A stretch of 64,000 bases of DNA from Flavobacteriales bacterium. GTDB lineage: Bacteria > Bacteroidota > Bacteroidia > Flavobacteriales_F > PHOS-HE28. The position numbers and the translations under genes were made by a program. The notes beneath the pieces are model-generated. The model made no database searches. It saw nothing but the letters and a program-made list of their open reading frames with translations, and was not told the origin of the DNA. The DNA lies in the NCBI GenBank assembly GCA_016716605.1, contig JADJWA010000001.1:744001-808000 (forward strand). The letters are read 5' to 3'. Shown here piece after piece: positions 34,597 to 42,388 of this stretch (position 1 is the stretch's first letter; each line of letters begins with the position of its first letter).

Positions 34597-34823
34597 GCCG
34601 TCATCAGCATCCTCTCAATCAGCTCCTCTTAGTCGTAGGGTTTCTGCACCAGGTCGTTGGCGCCAGCGCCGCGCAAGGTGGCGTACAGGTGCGGTAGCTC
34701 GTAGGGCGTCACCACGAGGAAGGGCATCACCACGCCTTGCACGCGGATCTGCTCCACCAGCGTAAGGCCATCGGCGCCCGGCGAGCTCAAGTCGAGCAGG
34801 ATCATGTCAGCGGGGCGCTCAGC
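34597..34823 (-). pseudogene. Broken 3' copy of the response regulator gene
   Basis: This is about 228 bp closely similar to the 3' two thirds of the intact regulator at 35847-36206, offset by 1260 bp. The translated part reads AERPADMILLDLSSPGADG.. to GANDLVQKPYD. A CAA-to-TAA change (stop at 34631-34629) cuts off the last residues, and the N-terminal third is missing beyond ~34823. A 6-bp deletion lies near the 3' end. A start for a working product is absent. Confidence 0.8.
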
Positions 34824-35070
34824 TAGCGTTGAATCCAAGTTGCTACTATTCCCGCAGTGTTTCCATCGGACCGCAATCGCTTCCCCATGACCATGCCACC
34901 GCCGGGTCTGTCTGCGATCGCGAGCTTTGCGAAGCGATGACGGATGACCCTGTGGCATCGGAGCATGCGCACCTTGGCAAAACCTGCTACCTTTTGATGA
35001 CAGTGCCGCAGGGTCCGGCCGCCACGCACAGGCCCGCACACGCCGAGACCTGCGGGGGCCTCGTGAGGGC
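34824..35070. other. Gene-free stretch with a short inverted repeat
   Basis: ATCGCTTC (34876-34883) and GAAGCGAT (34931-34938) are complementary. Frames through here have no protein-like content. The segment joins the broken regulator copy to the promoter of the barrel gene and may hold a junction of the rearrangement. Confidence 0.4.
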
Positions 35071-35078
35071 TACATTCG
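35071..35078 (+). promoter_or_regulatory. Putative -7 box TACATTCG
   Basis: It lies 23 bases before the ATG of the barrel gene and is identical to the box before atpB. Confidence 0.45.
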
Positions 35079-35101
35079 CCGAAGACCTTGCAGGGGTGAA
35101 A

Positions 35102-35815
35102 ATGAGGCCCTTGTGCATTTTAGCTCTGTGTTTGGGGCCATTGCTGGGCTTGGGCCAAAGCAGGATGGCTTCGCATTGGCATGTAAACGTGAATGCCGCA
35201 GCACTTTGGAATACGGTACATGGTGATCGTCATGTCGGTGTTCCTCAAATCACGCCTCAAACTCGACCAAACGATCGCGCCTTCTTCCTGTCGCGCAGTT
35301 CAGCTGTGAACTCACTCTCCTGTGCCTCCGGCCTAGGATTGGAACGTCGCCTCTTCAAGAATCTCTGGTTGATGGTGGGCCTGGACTATGCGATCAGGAA
35401 GGAAGTATTCCGTTTTGACCCCGACACCCTGGCCGCATATCCCCCGTCGTTGCCAGCGCCAGACGGCTTGCAATACAGCCGAGTCGTACTGGAGAGCCAC
35501 CATCTCGAACTGCCGCTGCTGGTCAACTTGAAGCTGAACCACTGGATGATCTGCGCAGGCCTGAGTGTGTCGGAATCGTTTCGGAGTCGAGGCACTGCGC
35601 TGGGATTGGACGATACTACGATTGAGCTCTACGACAGTGGCCACCGGAATAGCATTCTCAAGGACACGATAATGTCCAGGCTCTTGGTGGGCTATGAGGG
35701 TTTTGGCAATTCAAATCGATTCAGGGCGGTATTGGGCTCCGAGTTTCGGCGCAACGATGGGGGCAAACGCCGTTGGGTGGATCTAAGGTTCGGCCTTTCC
35801 GTTCGCGTCCTTTGA
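35102..35815 (+). CDS. Probable outer-membrane beta-barrel protein
   Basis: A 237-residue protein with a signal peptide (MRPLCILALCLGPLLGLGQS). Alternating polar/hydrophobic strands follow (LWLMVGLDYAIRKEVF, HHLELPLLVNLKLNHWMICAGLSVSESF), ending in an aromatic-basic strand (RWVDLRFGLSVRVL). This resembles PorT/OmpA-type small barrels of Bacteroidota, but no family can be fixed. ATG 35102 is chosen for the signal peptide. Codon use is visibly less GC-rich than in neighbours. The gene sits between the two regulator copies, which suggests a later arrival. Confidence 0.65.
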   Translation: MRPLCILALCLGPLLGLGQSRMASHWHVNVNAAALWNTVHGDRHVGVPQITPQTRPNDRAFFLSRSSAVNSLSCASGLGLERRLFKNLWLMVGLDYAIRKEVFRFDPDTLAAYPPSLPAPDGLQYSRVVLESHHLELPLLVNLKLNHWMICAGLSVSESFRSRGTALGLDDTTIELYDSGHRNSILKDTIMSRLLVGYEGFGNSNRFRAVLGSEFRRNDGGKRRWVDLRFGLSVRVL

Positions 35816-35846
35816 AGTATCGCAGGCGACGCCTAGGCTCACTTCC

Positions 35847-36206
35847 TCACGCCGCCATCAGCCTCCGCATCCTCTCAATCAGCTCCTCTTGGTCATAGGG
35901 CTTCTGCACCAGGTCGTTGGCGCCAACGCCGCGCACGGTGGCGTGAAGGTGCGGCAGCTCGTACGCCGTGAGCACGAGGATGGGCGCGGAAATGCCTTGC
36001 GCGCGCAGCTGCTCAACAAGGCTGAGCCCATCGGCGCCGGGCAAGCCGAGGTCGATGAGGATGAGGTCTGCAGGATGCTCAGCGAAGCGCTCAAGCAGCT
36101 GGCTGCCATCGCGCAGGGCGGTCACCTCCCAGCCTGCCAGCTGCAAGCGCTTCTCCAGCAGCTTGCGCACCAGGGCATCGTCCTCGATCAGCAACACGTG
36201 CGGCAT
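35847..36206 (-). CDS. Stand-alone response regulator receiver domain
   Basis: A 119-residue CheY-like protein. The acidic pair is LLIEDD (residues 7-8 after MPHV), the phosphoacceptor is the Asp in LILIDLGLPGADG (~52), the conserved Thr is in LVLTAY and the Lys in VQKPYD. No output domain and no histidine kinase are adjacent. It is the intact parent of the broken copy at 34.6-34.8 kb. Confidence 0.88.
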   Translation of the reverse strand: MPHVLLIEDDALVRKLLEKRLQLAGWEVTALRDGSQLLERFAEHPADLILIDLGLPGADGLSLVEQLRAQGISAPILVLTAYELPHLHATVRGVGANDLVQKPYDQEELIERMRRLMAA

Positions 36207-36295
36207 GGCCGCTCATACGGCATCGAGGTGCATGATGTTCATGAGACCCGGGATAGCCTCCTTCGTCGGCTTCCGGGGTGATGCTCCACGAGGGG

Positions 36296-37633
36296 CTAGT
36301 TGAAAATGGCCTTCAACAGGTCGTTGCCGTTGGCGAAGAGGATGAGGCCGAGCAGCAGCACCATGCCGATCATCTGCGCCACTTCGAGCACGCGCTGGTG
36401 GGGCGGCCGGCCGGTGGCCATCTCATAGAGCAGGAAGACCACATGTCCGCCATCGAGCGCGGGGATGGGCAGGATGTTCATGAAGGCGAGGATGATGCTG
36501 AGGAAGGCGGTCATGCTCCAGAAGACCTGCCAATCCCACGTGGGGCTAAAGAGCCCGCCGATGGCGCCGAAGCCGCCGATCTGCTCTGCGCCCGATTTGC
36601 TGAAGAGGAACTTGAGCGAGCTCACATAGCCGCCAAGCGTCTCGATGCCGCTGCTGATGCCTGCCGGGATGGACCGCACGAATGAGAAATCCTCGTGCAC
36701 GGTGTTGAAGCCATGACCGCGCGCGACCAACGAATCGAAGGCCATGCTCTGCACCCCGATGGTGCCGCGCTTGTCCACCTGCACAACAGCAAGATCGCGC
36801 GCGCCACTGCGCTCGTAACCGATCACCGCGAAGTTGTCCTTGTGGTCGCGCACCTTCTTGCGGAAATCCTCGAAGTAGGGCGTTGACTCACCTTCCACCG
36901 AAACGATGCGATCACCGTTGCGCAAAGCACTGCGCGAAGCCCCAGCTCCGGCAATGATGCTGTCGATGAAGAAGGGGATGCGCACTTGCATCAAGGCCTT
37001 CTCGCCGCTGTCCACGGCCATTTGGCTGAAGCCCGTTGGCAGGGTGATGCGCACTTCCTCGCCATTGCGGTCGATCACCAGGTCGCGGGCGTCGTCGAGC
37101 ATGATGGCTGCTTGCGCTTCGCCGATGGACTTCGGTGCCTTGCCATTCACGCTGATGATGCGATCGCCATCGCGCATGCCCTGCGCCTCGAGGGTCTTGC
37201 TCACATGCACGCCGTAGATCGCGTTCTCGTTCGGCAGGTAATCGCGGCCCCAAACCCAGAGGATGCCGATGTAGATGAGCATGCCCAGCAGCAGGTTCAC
37301 GGTGACACCGCCCACCATGATGATGAGGCGCTGCCATGCGGGCTTGCTCCGGAACTCCCATGGCTCGGCGGGCTTGGCCATCTGCGCCTTGTCCATGCTC
37401 TCGTCCACCATGCCGCTGATCTTCACGTAGCCGCCGAAGGGGATCCAGCCGATGCCGAACTCAGTGTCGCCGATCTTCTTCTTCACCAGTGAGAACCACG
37501 GATCGAAGAAGAGGTAGAATTTCTCCACGCGGGTCTTGAACCAGCGCGCGGGCAGGTAGTGGCCCAGCTCGTGCAGCGTGACGAGGATGCTAAGGCTGAG
37601 GATGAGCTGTGCTCCTTTGATCAGGATCTCCAT
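36296..37633 (-). CDS. rseP: RIP metalloprotease RseP
   Basis: A 445-residue site-2 protease that cleaves anti-sigma factors inside the membrane. The zinc motif HELGH is at residues 21-25 in the first TM, with GIGWIPFGGYVKISGM after it. Two PDZ-like parts follow (GDRIISVNGKAPKSIGEAQ and GDRIVSVEGESTPYFEDF). The second zinc ligand region is LAFMNILPIPALDGGHVVFLLYE. The start overlaps the dxr stop by 13 bp, the usual dxr-rseP pairing. Confidence 0.95.
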   Translation of the reverse strand: MEILIKGAQLILSLSILVTLHELGHYLPARWFKTRVEKFYLFFDPWFSLVKKKIGDTEFGIGWIPFGGYVKISGMVDESMDKAQMAKPAEPWEFRSKPAWQRLIIMVGGVTVNLLLGMLIYIGILWVWGRDYLPNENAIYGVHVSKTLEAQGMRDGDRIISVNGKAPKSIGEAQAAIMLDDARDLVIDRNGEEVRITLPTGFSQMAVDSGEKALMQVRIPFFIDSIIAGAGASRSALRNGDRIVSVEGESTPYFEDFRKKVRDHKDNFAVIGYERSGARDLAVVQVDKRGTIGVQSMAFDSLVARGHGFNTVHEDFSFVRSIPAGISSGIETLGGYVSSLKFLFSKSGAEQIGGFGAIGGLFSPTWDWQVFWSMTAFLSIILAFMNILPIPALDGGHVVFLLYEMATGRPPHQRVLEVAQMIGMVLLLGLILFANGNDLLKAIFN

Positions 37634-38784
37634 GCGGAAGGGACTCGCTCACGCGCCAGTCGCCGGGCTTCGGCGTCGCTGGCCATGAGGTCGGCAAGTT
37701 GCGGATCGGGGATGAATGGTATACGGGAGAGGCAATGCTCCACCACGTCGCTCATCTCCAGGAAGCCGATGGCGTCATTGAGGAAGAGCTCCACGGCCAC
37801 TTCGTTAGCGGCATTGAGCACGCAAGGCGCGTTTCCGCCACGGTCCATGGCTTCGAGCGCGAGCGCGAGGTTGCGGAAGGTAGCGAGGTCGGGCTGCTCG
37901 AACGTCAGAGCGGGATACGCGGTGAAATCGAAGCGCGGCCAATCAGTTGGAAGCCGCTGCGGATACGAGAGCGCATATTGGATGGGCAGCTTCATGTCGG
38001 GCAGGCCCATCTGCGCCTTCATGCTGCCATCGCGGAATTGCACCACGCTGTGGATGATGCTTTGCGGATGAACCACGATCTCGATCTGCTCCTTTTTCAG
38101 GTTGAAGAGCCATTTCGCCTCGATGGCTTCCAGTCCCTTGTTCATCAGGCTCGCGCTGTCGATGGTGATCTTGGCGCCCATGTCCCAATTGGGATGCTTG
38201 AGCGCTTGCGCCTTGGTCACCGCGGCCAGCTCCTCGCGGCTCTTGCCACGGAACGGACCGCCGCTCGCGGTGAGCACGATCTTCTCGATGGGGTTCTCCC
38301 ACTCGCCAGCGAGGCATTGGAAGATGGCGCTGTGCTCGCTGTCCACCGGATAGATGTTCACCGCCTTCTCACGCGCGGCCTTGGTGACTAGCGCTCCCGC
38401 CACCACGAGCGTCTCCTTGTTCGCGAGGGCGATATGCTTGCCTGCGTTGATCGCAGCGAGCGTGGGCTTCAATCCGGCGTAGCCGACCAAGGCCGTGAGC
38501 ACGGTGTCTATGCCCTCCATGGCCACGCTCTGCTCCAGCGCTTCTGGACCCGCATACGCCTTGATCCCCTGCGGGAAGAGGGCATCCTTCACGCGCGGCA
38601 GTTGGGCCGCATCGCCGATCACCACCGCATTGGGCTTGAACTCCAACGCCTGCTCGATCAAGAGATCCACGCGGTTGCCGCAGGTGAGCAGCTCCACCTC
38701 GAAATGGGCCGACTGCTCGCGAACCACCTCCAAGGCCTGCGTGCCGATGGAGCCTGTGGATCCGAGGATGGCGATTCGTTTCAT
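37621..38784 (-). CDS. dxr: 1-deoxy-D-xylulose 5-phosphate reductoisomerase
   Basis: A 387-residue MEP-pathway enzyme that turns DXP into MEP using NADPH. Features: MKRIAILGSTGSIGTQALEVV (nucleotide site), LANKETLVVAGALV, PVDSEHSAIFQCL (active site), TASGGPFRGKS, and NWDMGAKITIDSASLMNKGLE. Length is normal. It is the first gene of a dxr-rseP operon; GATCTTCG about 49 bases upstream is a weak promoter candidate. Confidence 0.97.
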   Translation of the reverse strand: MKRIAILGSTGSIGTQALEVVREQSAHFEVELLTCGNRVDLLIEQALEFKPNAVVIGDAAQLPRVKDALFPQGIKAYAGPEALEQSVAMEGIDTVLTALVGYAGLKPTLAAINAGKHIALANKETLVVAGALVTKAAREKAVNIYPVDSEHSAIFQCLAGEWENPIEKIVLTASGGPFRGKSREELAAVTKAQALKHPNWDMGAKITIDSASLMNKGLEAIEAKWLFNLKKEQIEIVVHPQSIIHSVVQFRDGSMKAQMGLPDMKLPIQYALSYPQRLPTDWPRFDFTAYPALTFEQPDLATFRNLALALEAMDRGGNAPCVLNAANEVAVELFLNDAIGFLEMSDVVEHCLSRIPFIPDPQLADLMASDAEARRLARERVPSAWRS

Positions 38785-38869
38785 GTGCCCGGGGGCTCAG
38801 GTGCGCATGTGCCCATGAGCGCCGACCGGGGCGCGAAGATCGGTGTTGATGCCAAGGAGCCGAAAGCAG

Positions 38870-39256
38870 CTAGCTGGCCTTGCGCTGCGCTTCGTTGATC
38901 GTATTGATCAGAGAGGCCGGTTCGCAGAGCACGGCCTTATCGCCCTGCAAAGCAATGGGCGCCTTGAGCAGCCCCGGGTTGTGCGTGAGCACTTGCAGCC
39001 AGCCCTCACTATCGAGGTCGCGGCCGCGCAAATGTTCCTGATAATACGGATGAGCGCGGTTGAGCAGGTCCTTGGGCCGCAGGTTCAATTGCTTCAGCAC
39101 CTGGCGCACGAAGGTGGTGCTCAGACTCACTTCGCTCACATCCTGCTTGTTCACCTTCGGTGCGAGCGTGTACGCATAGGCGAGCGCCTTGCGTCCTTCG
39201 GAGGTGCCGCTATCGTACACAAGCGTCAGTTCCTTGGTATTAAGGGTAGTGCTCAT
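38870..39256 (-). CDS. ArsC/Spx-like protein lacking the catalytic cysteine
   Basis: A 128-residue thioredoxin-fold protein of the arsenate-reductase-like family. LTLVYDSGTSEGRKALAYA occupies the place of the Cys-bearing loop and has no Cys. LNLRPKDLLNRAHPYYQEHLRGRDL and NPGLLKAPIALQGDKAVLCEP match the family core. Cys-less relatives are known in Flavobacteriia; the role is unknown and reductase activity is unlikely. Start ATG 39256 is supported by a TATCTTCA box 24 bases upstream. Confidence 0.75.
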   Translation of the reverse strand: MSTTLNTKELTLVYDSGTSEGRKALAYAYTLAPKVNKQDVSEVSLSTTFVRQVLKQLNLRPKDLLNRAHPYYQEHLRGRDLDSEGWLQVLTHNPGLLKAPIALQGDKAVLCEPASLINTINEAQRKAS

Positions 39257-39280
39257 GGCCCTGGTGGGTTTGGTGCAGGG

Positions 39281-39288
39281 TGAAGATA
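39281..39288 (-). promoter_or_regulatory. Putative -7 box TATCTTCA
   Basis: One base away from the TATCTTCG boxes, 24 bases before the ArsC-like gene start. Confidence 0.4.
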
Positions 39289-39378
39289 GGGCGGGAACGC
39301 CGGAACCCATGCCGTGTTGCGCAATGTCGGAACGCAGGCCATACGTGGATCGACCAAGGCCCAAGCTGCATCGACGGC

Positions 39379-40326
39379 TCAGCGCACCGCCGCCCTCCGC
39401 AACCGATCATTGATCGCCAGTCCCAGCCCCTGTTCCGGGAACCGCTCTGCGAGGATCACATCGCAATCGCTGGCGTCCAGTTCGCGCAGGGCAGCGAAGA
39501 GCGTGCGCGCGGCTTCGTTCAGGTCGCCCTTGGCGGAAAGCCGAATGCAACGATGGGCGCGGTATTCCATTTGGAATGCGATCACGCCAACCCGCTTTCC
39601 TTGATGCCGCGCGAGGAGCTCGCGGACCTCGCCTACCTGCACTGGCTTGCGCGGAGCGTAGTGGTTCTCGAGCATGCCGGGTGCGACCGGTAGCACCTGC
39701 TTCACGGCATGCGCTACGGAACCGATCACCGCTTCGATGGCTTCCAGTGCGATGCCGCCGGGCCGGTACAGTACCCAGCGATCGACCTCCCAACCAATGA
39801 TGGTGGACTCCACGCCGACCTCGCAGGGACCGCCATCGAGGATGTACGGGATGCGATCGCCGAGTTGATCGGCAACATGCTGCGCGGTGGTGGGGCTCAC
39901 GTAACCGAAAGGATTCGCGCTGGGCGCAGCCAGCGGGAAGTCGAGCGCGCGCAGCAACTGCAGCGTGAGCGGGTGAGCGGGCATGCGCACGCCCACGGTG
40001 TCCAGGCCACTGGTGACGATATCGGGCACGGCATCGCACTTGGGCAGCACCAATGTGAGCGGCCCCGGCCAGAAGGCATCGATGAGTGCTTGCGCTCCGG
40101 GCGCCAGTTCGCGCGCTACGCGATGCACATCGGCTTGCTGTCCCACATGCACGATCAGCGGATCGAAGCTGGGGCGCTGCTTGGCGGTGAAGACCTTGAG
40201 CACGGCATCCGCGTCGAAGGCATTGGCCGCAAGTCCATAAACCGTCTCGGTAGGGATGGCCACGGCCTCGCCCACGCGCAGGAGCTGCACGGCCCGGGCC
40301 AATTGTTCACTGATCGTCGCGGACAC
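39379..40326 (-). CDS. L-threonylcarbamoyladenylate synthase (Sua5 type)
   Basis: A 315-residue enzyme that makes threonylcarbamoyl-AMP for tRNA t6A37. The YrdC domain (residues 1-205) shows GEAVAIPTETVYGLAANAF, AKQRPSFDPLIVHV, FWPGPLTLVLP and PLAAPSANPFGYVSPT. The Sua5 C-terminal domain begins near SPG-like VAPGMLENHYAPRKPV and ends in GLGLAINDRLRRAA. It is transcribed alone next to a palindromic element. Confidence 0.93.
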   Translation of the reverse strand: MSATISEQLARAVQLLRVGEAVAIPTETVYGLAANAFDADAVLKVFTAKQRPSFDPLIVHVGQQADVHRVARELAPGAQALIDAFWPGPLTLVLPKCDAVPDIVTSGLDTVGVRMPAHPLTLQLLRALDFPLAAPSANPFGYVSPTTAQHVADQLGDRIPYILDGGPCEVGVESTIIGWEVDRWVLYRPGGIALEAIEAVIGSVAHAVKQVLPVAPGMLENHYAPRKPVQVGEVRELLARHQGKRVGVIAFQMEYRAHRCIRLSAKGDLNEAARTLFAALRELDASDCDVILAERFPEQGLGLAINDRLRRAAVR

Positions 40327-40355
40327 GGGCCAAAGGTGCAGCGGCCAACCAACTT

Positions 40356-40518
40356 GAACCTATCTCAAGAATGCCCTTAGGACTGCGCATGGGTCTTTGC
40401 GCGCCCAGCCTTCGTTGCTCAACCCTTGCATAGCACCCAGCTATGCGCGGGTTTCGCGCCTCGAATGGATTGCGAAATCCCTCCGGCTCGCTTCCAAAAG
40501 CATTCTTGATACAGGTTC
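40356..40518. repeat. 163-bp palindromic element (MITE-like)
   Basis: The ends are inverted repeats: GAACCTATCTCAAGAATGC (40356-40374) against GCATTCTTGATACAGGTTC (40500-40518), 17 of 19 positions complementary. At the centre, AACCC-tt-GCATAGC (40421-40434) pairs with GCTATGC-gc-GGGTT (40440-40453) around ACCCA. No open frame is supported. The element ends 12 bp before the GT39-type gene and may supply its leader. Confidence 0.6.
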
Positions 40519-40530
40519 TACTTTGCACGC

Positions 40531-41916
40531 ATGGCCCGAATCCTCGGCGACATCCGGTTCTGGATCGCGCTCACCACATTGGTGCGGCTCGTGGGCATCA
40601 CATCTCCTCCGTTGGAGACCGCGCACAGTTGGCGTCAGGCCTTCACCAACATGGTGGCGCGCAACATGGCGGAGGATGGCATCGACCTGCTGCATCCGCG
40701 CACCGACCTGGCCGGAGAGCGACCTGATCCGGTGGCCAGCGAATTCCCCGGATTCAATGCCTTGGTCGCTTTGCTGTATCGCGCGTTCGGTCCTGCGCAC
40801 TGGTACGGGAGGATGATGGCCCTCATCGCCTCGGCACTCGGCGCATGGGCCTTCCACGCGCTGATCCGGAACCGTTACGGCGAGCGCGCAGCATTCCTTG
40901 CCACGTTCGTCCTCGTATGGTCGTCATGGTTCGTCTATGGCCGCAAATCCATGCCCGATGTCTTCAGCGCGGCTCTGGTGCTGATGGCCCTGTGGGCAGC
41001 GGATCGCGCCGCGCGAGCTGGTGCGCTGTGGCTGATGCTCGCGGTTCCACTAGCCGCACTTGGCGGCATGTGCAAGATCCCGGCAATCGTGCTGCTGGCG
41101 CCCTGGCTGCTCTTCTGCATCGAGCCGGGCGTGCCGCGCGGCCGGCGCTTGCTCCTAGGGGCGGCGCTCACGTTGGCGGTGGCGCCGGTGGCCTGGTGGT
41201 ATTTCGTATGGCAGCCGCACCTGCTGGCCGCTTACGGCAATCCACTGTACTTCCCGTATTCGATCGCCGAGGGCTTCAAGCAGCTGTTCGCGCATGGCTC
41301 CAAGCTGGGCGAACGGTTCTGGTTCTCCGCGCTGCTGAGCCATCTCGCTTTCGCCGCAGCGCTTGCCGGGGCCTGGAGGGTCTATCGCCGAAGAGACGCG
41401 CGCACGCTGCTGGTGTCGCTGGGCATCGCGATGCCGTTCACGCTGATCATGGCCAAGGCCGGCGATGTGTTCACGTTGCATGCCTATTACATCATTCCAT
41501 TGGTTCCGCTCATGGCGTTGCTGGCGGGCATTGGGCTCGAACGGGTCAGGCCCGGCTGGCTCTCGGCAACGGTCCTGATCGTGATCGTTGCCGAGGGCGC
41601 TGGGATGCGGTGGAGCGACCTCGTTGGGGGCCGTGAGCGCGCTTACCTCCTTGATGCAGCCCCGCTTGCGGACCGCTTAACGCGACCGGATGAATTGGTG
41701 GCCACCACATCGGGATTGGACCCCCGACAGATGTACTACCTGAACCGCAAGGGCTGGGGCTTGACGCCGATCCGCGCGCAGGACCCCGTCGTGCTCGACA
41801 GTTTGGCCGCGTTGGGCCTGCGCGCCGTTATCGTCGATCGCCTGAACGCCGATGCCGCAGTGCCCTGGCCGGTGCTTCACGAGGACGCGCATTGGCGCGT
41901 GCATGCGGCGCCCTGA
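40531..41916 (+). CDS. GT39/ArnT-like glycosyltransferase family membrane protein
   Basis: A 461-residue protein with about ten TM segments. The first loop after TM1 (PPLETAHSWRQAFTNMVARNM) includes the acidic and His-Ser-Trp-Arg motif typical of lipid-linked sugar transferases of the GT39/83 type. WFVYGRKSMPDVFSAALV and LHAYYIIPLVPLMALLAG match later family blocks. The C-terminal ~100 residues are a soluble periplasmic domain. The acceptor is unknown. The start lies directly after the palindromic element. Confidence 0.75.
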   Translation: MARILGDIRFWIALTTLVRLVGITSPPLETAHSWRQAFTNMVARNMAEDGIDLLHPRTDLAGERPDPVASEFPGFNALVALLYRAFGPAHWYGRMMALIASALGAWAFHALIRNRYGERAAFLATFVLVWSSWFVYGRKSMPDVFSAALVLMALWAADRAARAGALWLMLAVPLAALGGMCKIPAIVLLAPWLLFCIEPGVPRGRRLLLGAALTLAVAPVAWWYFVWQPHLLAAYGNPLYFPYSIAEGFKQLFAHGSKLGERFWFSALLSHLAFAAALAGAWRVYRRRDARTLLVSLGIAMPFTLIMAKAGDVFTLHAYYIIPLVPLMALLAGIGLERVRPGWLSATVLIVIVAEGAGMRWSDLVGGRERAYLLDAAPLADRLTRPDELVATTSGLDPRQMYYLNRKGWGLTPIRAQDPVVLDSLAALGLRAVIVDRLNADAAVPWPVLHEDAHWRVHAAP

Positions 41917-41968
41917 ACCGCCGCTTTGCCCCATCCGCTACCTTCCCCAGCGAAACACCGCATCAACC

Positions 41969-42388
41969 ATGAACCGACGCGATTTCCTGAAGCGCAGCTG
42001 CACCGCCTGCGCAGGTTTGGCACTGATTCCGTTGGCCACCACCATCGAGGGCTGCGCTTCCGCCGCGCCCGCACTCGCCATCAAGGATGGTGAGTTGCTC
42101 GTGCCGATGGACACCCTGGGCAAGGGCAACAGCGCGATCGTGAAAGCGAACGGCTTGTCTGGCAAGCTCATGATCTCGAAGCGCCCCGATGGCAGCTACA
42201 CCGCGCTCGAGCTGAACTGCCCCCACAAAGGCGGCCCGATCAAGGAGAAGGAAGGGCAGCTCGTTTGCGGCTGGCACGGCAGCGCCTTCGACCTGGAGGG
42301 CCAATTGCTCAAAGGACCAAGCAAGAGCGGGCTGAAGACCTATCCGATTGAAGCGGACGGGAACATGCTGCGGGTAAAGGTGGGGTGA
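41969..42388 (+). CDS. Tat-exported Rieske [2Fe-2S] protein
   Basis: A 139-residue protein. MNRRDFLKRSCTACAGLALI is a twin-arginine signal, and Cys29 (TTIEGCAS) could be a lipobox cysteine. Cluster ligands are C84-P-H86 and C100-G-W-H103, in the contexts LNCPHKGGP and VCGWHGSAFDLEG. This fits a stand-alone Rieske electron carrier, not a bc1 subunit, since no cytochrome gene is adjacent. ATG 41969 is fixed by the Tat motif. The stop abuts that of the convergent GH3-family gene. Confidence 0.88.
   Translation: MNRRDFLKRSCTACAGLALIPLATTIEGCASAAPALAIKDGELLVPMDTLGKGNSAIVKANGLSGKLMISKRPDGSYTALELNCPHKGGPIKEKEGQLVCGWHGSAFDLEGQLLKGPSKSGLKTYPIEADGNMLRVKVG

Noticed and set aside
34629..35039. A 136-residue intact response regulator-like gene
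   Set aside because: Its first ~70 residues are unrelated to the receiver fold and only the last part matches; it is a broken duplicate.
34566..35846. Mobile element carrying the barrel gene
   Set aside because: No transposase, integrase or matching terminal repeats were found; only the regulator duplication supports insertion.
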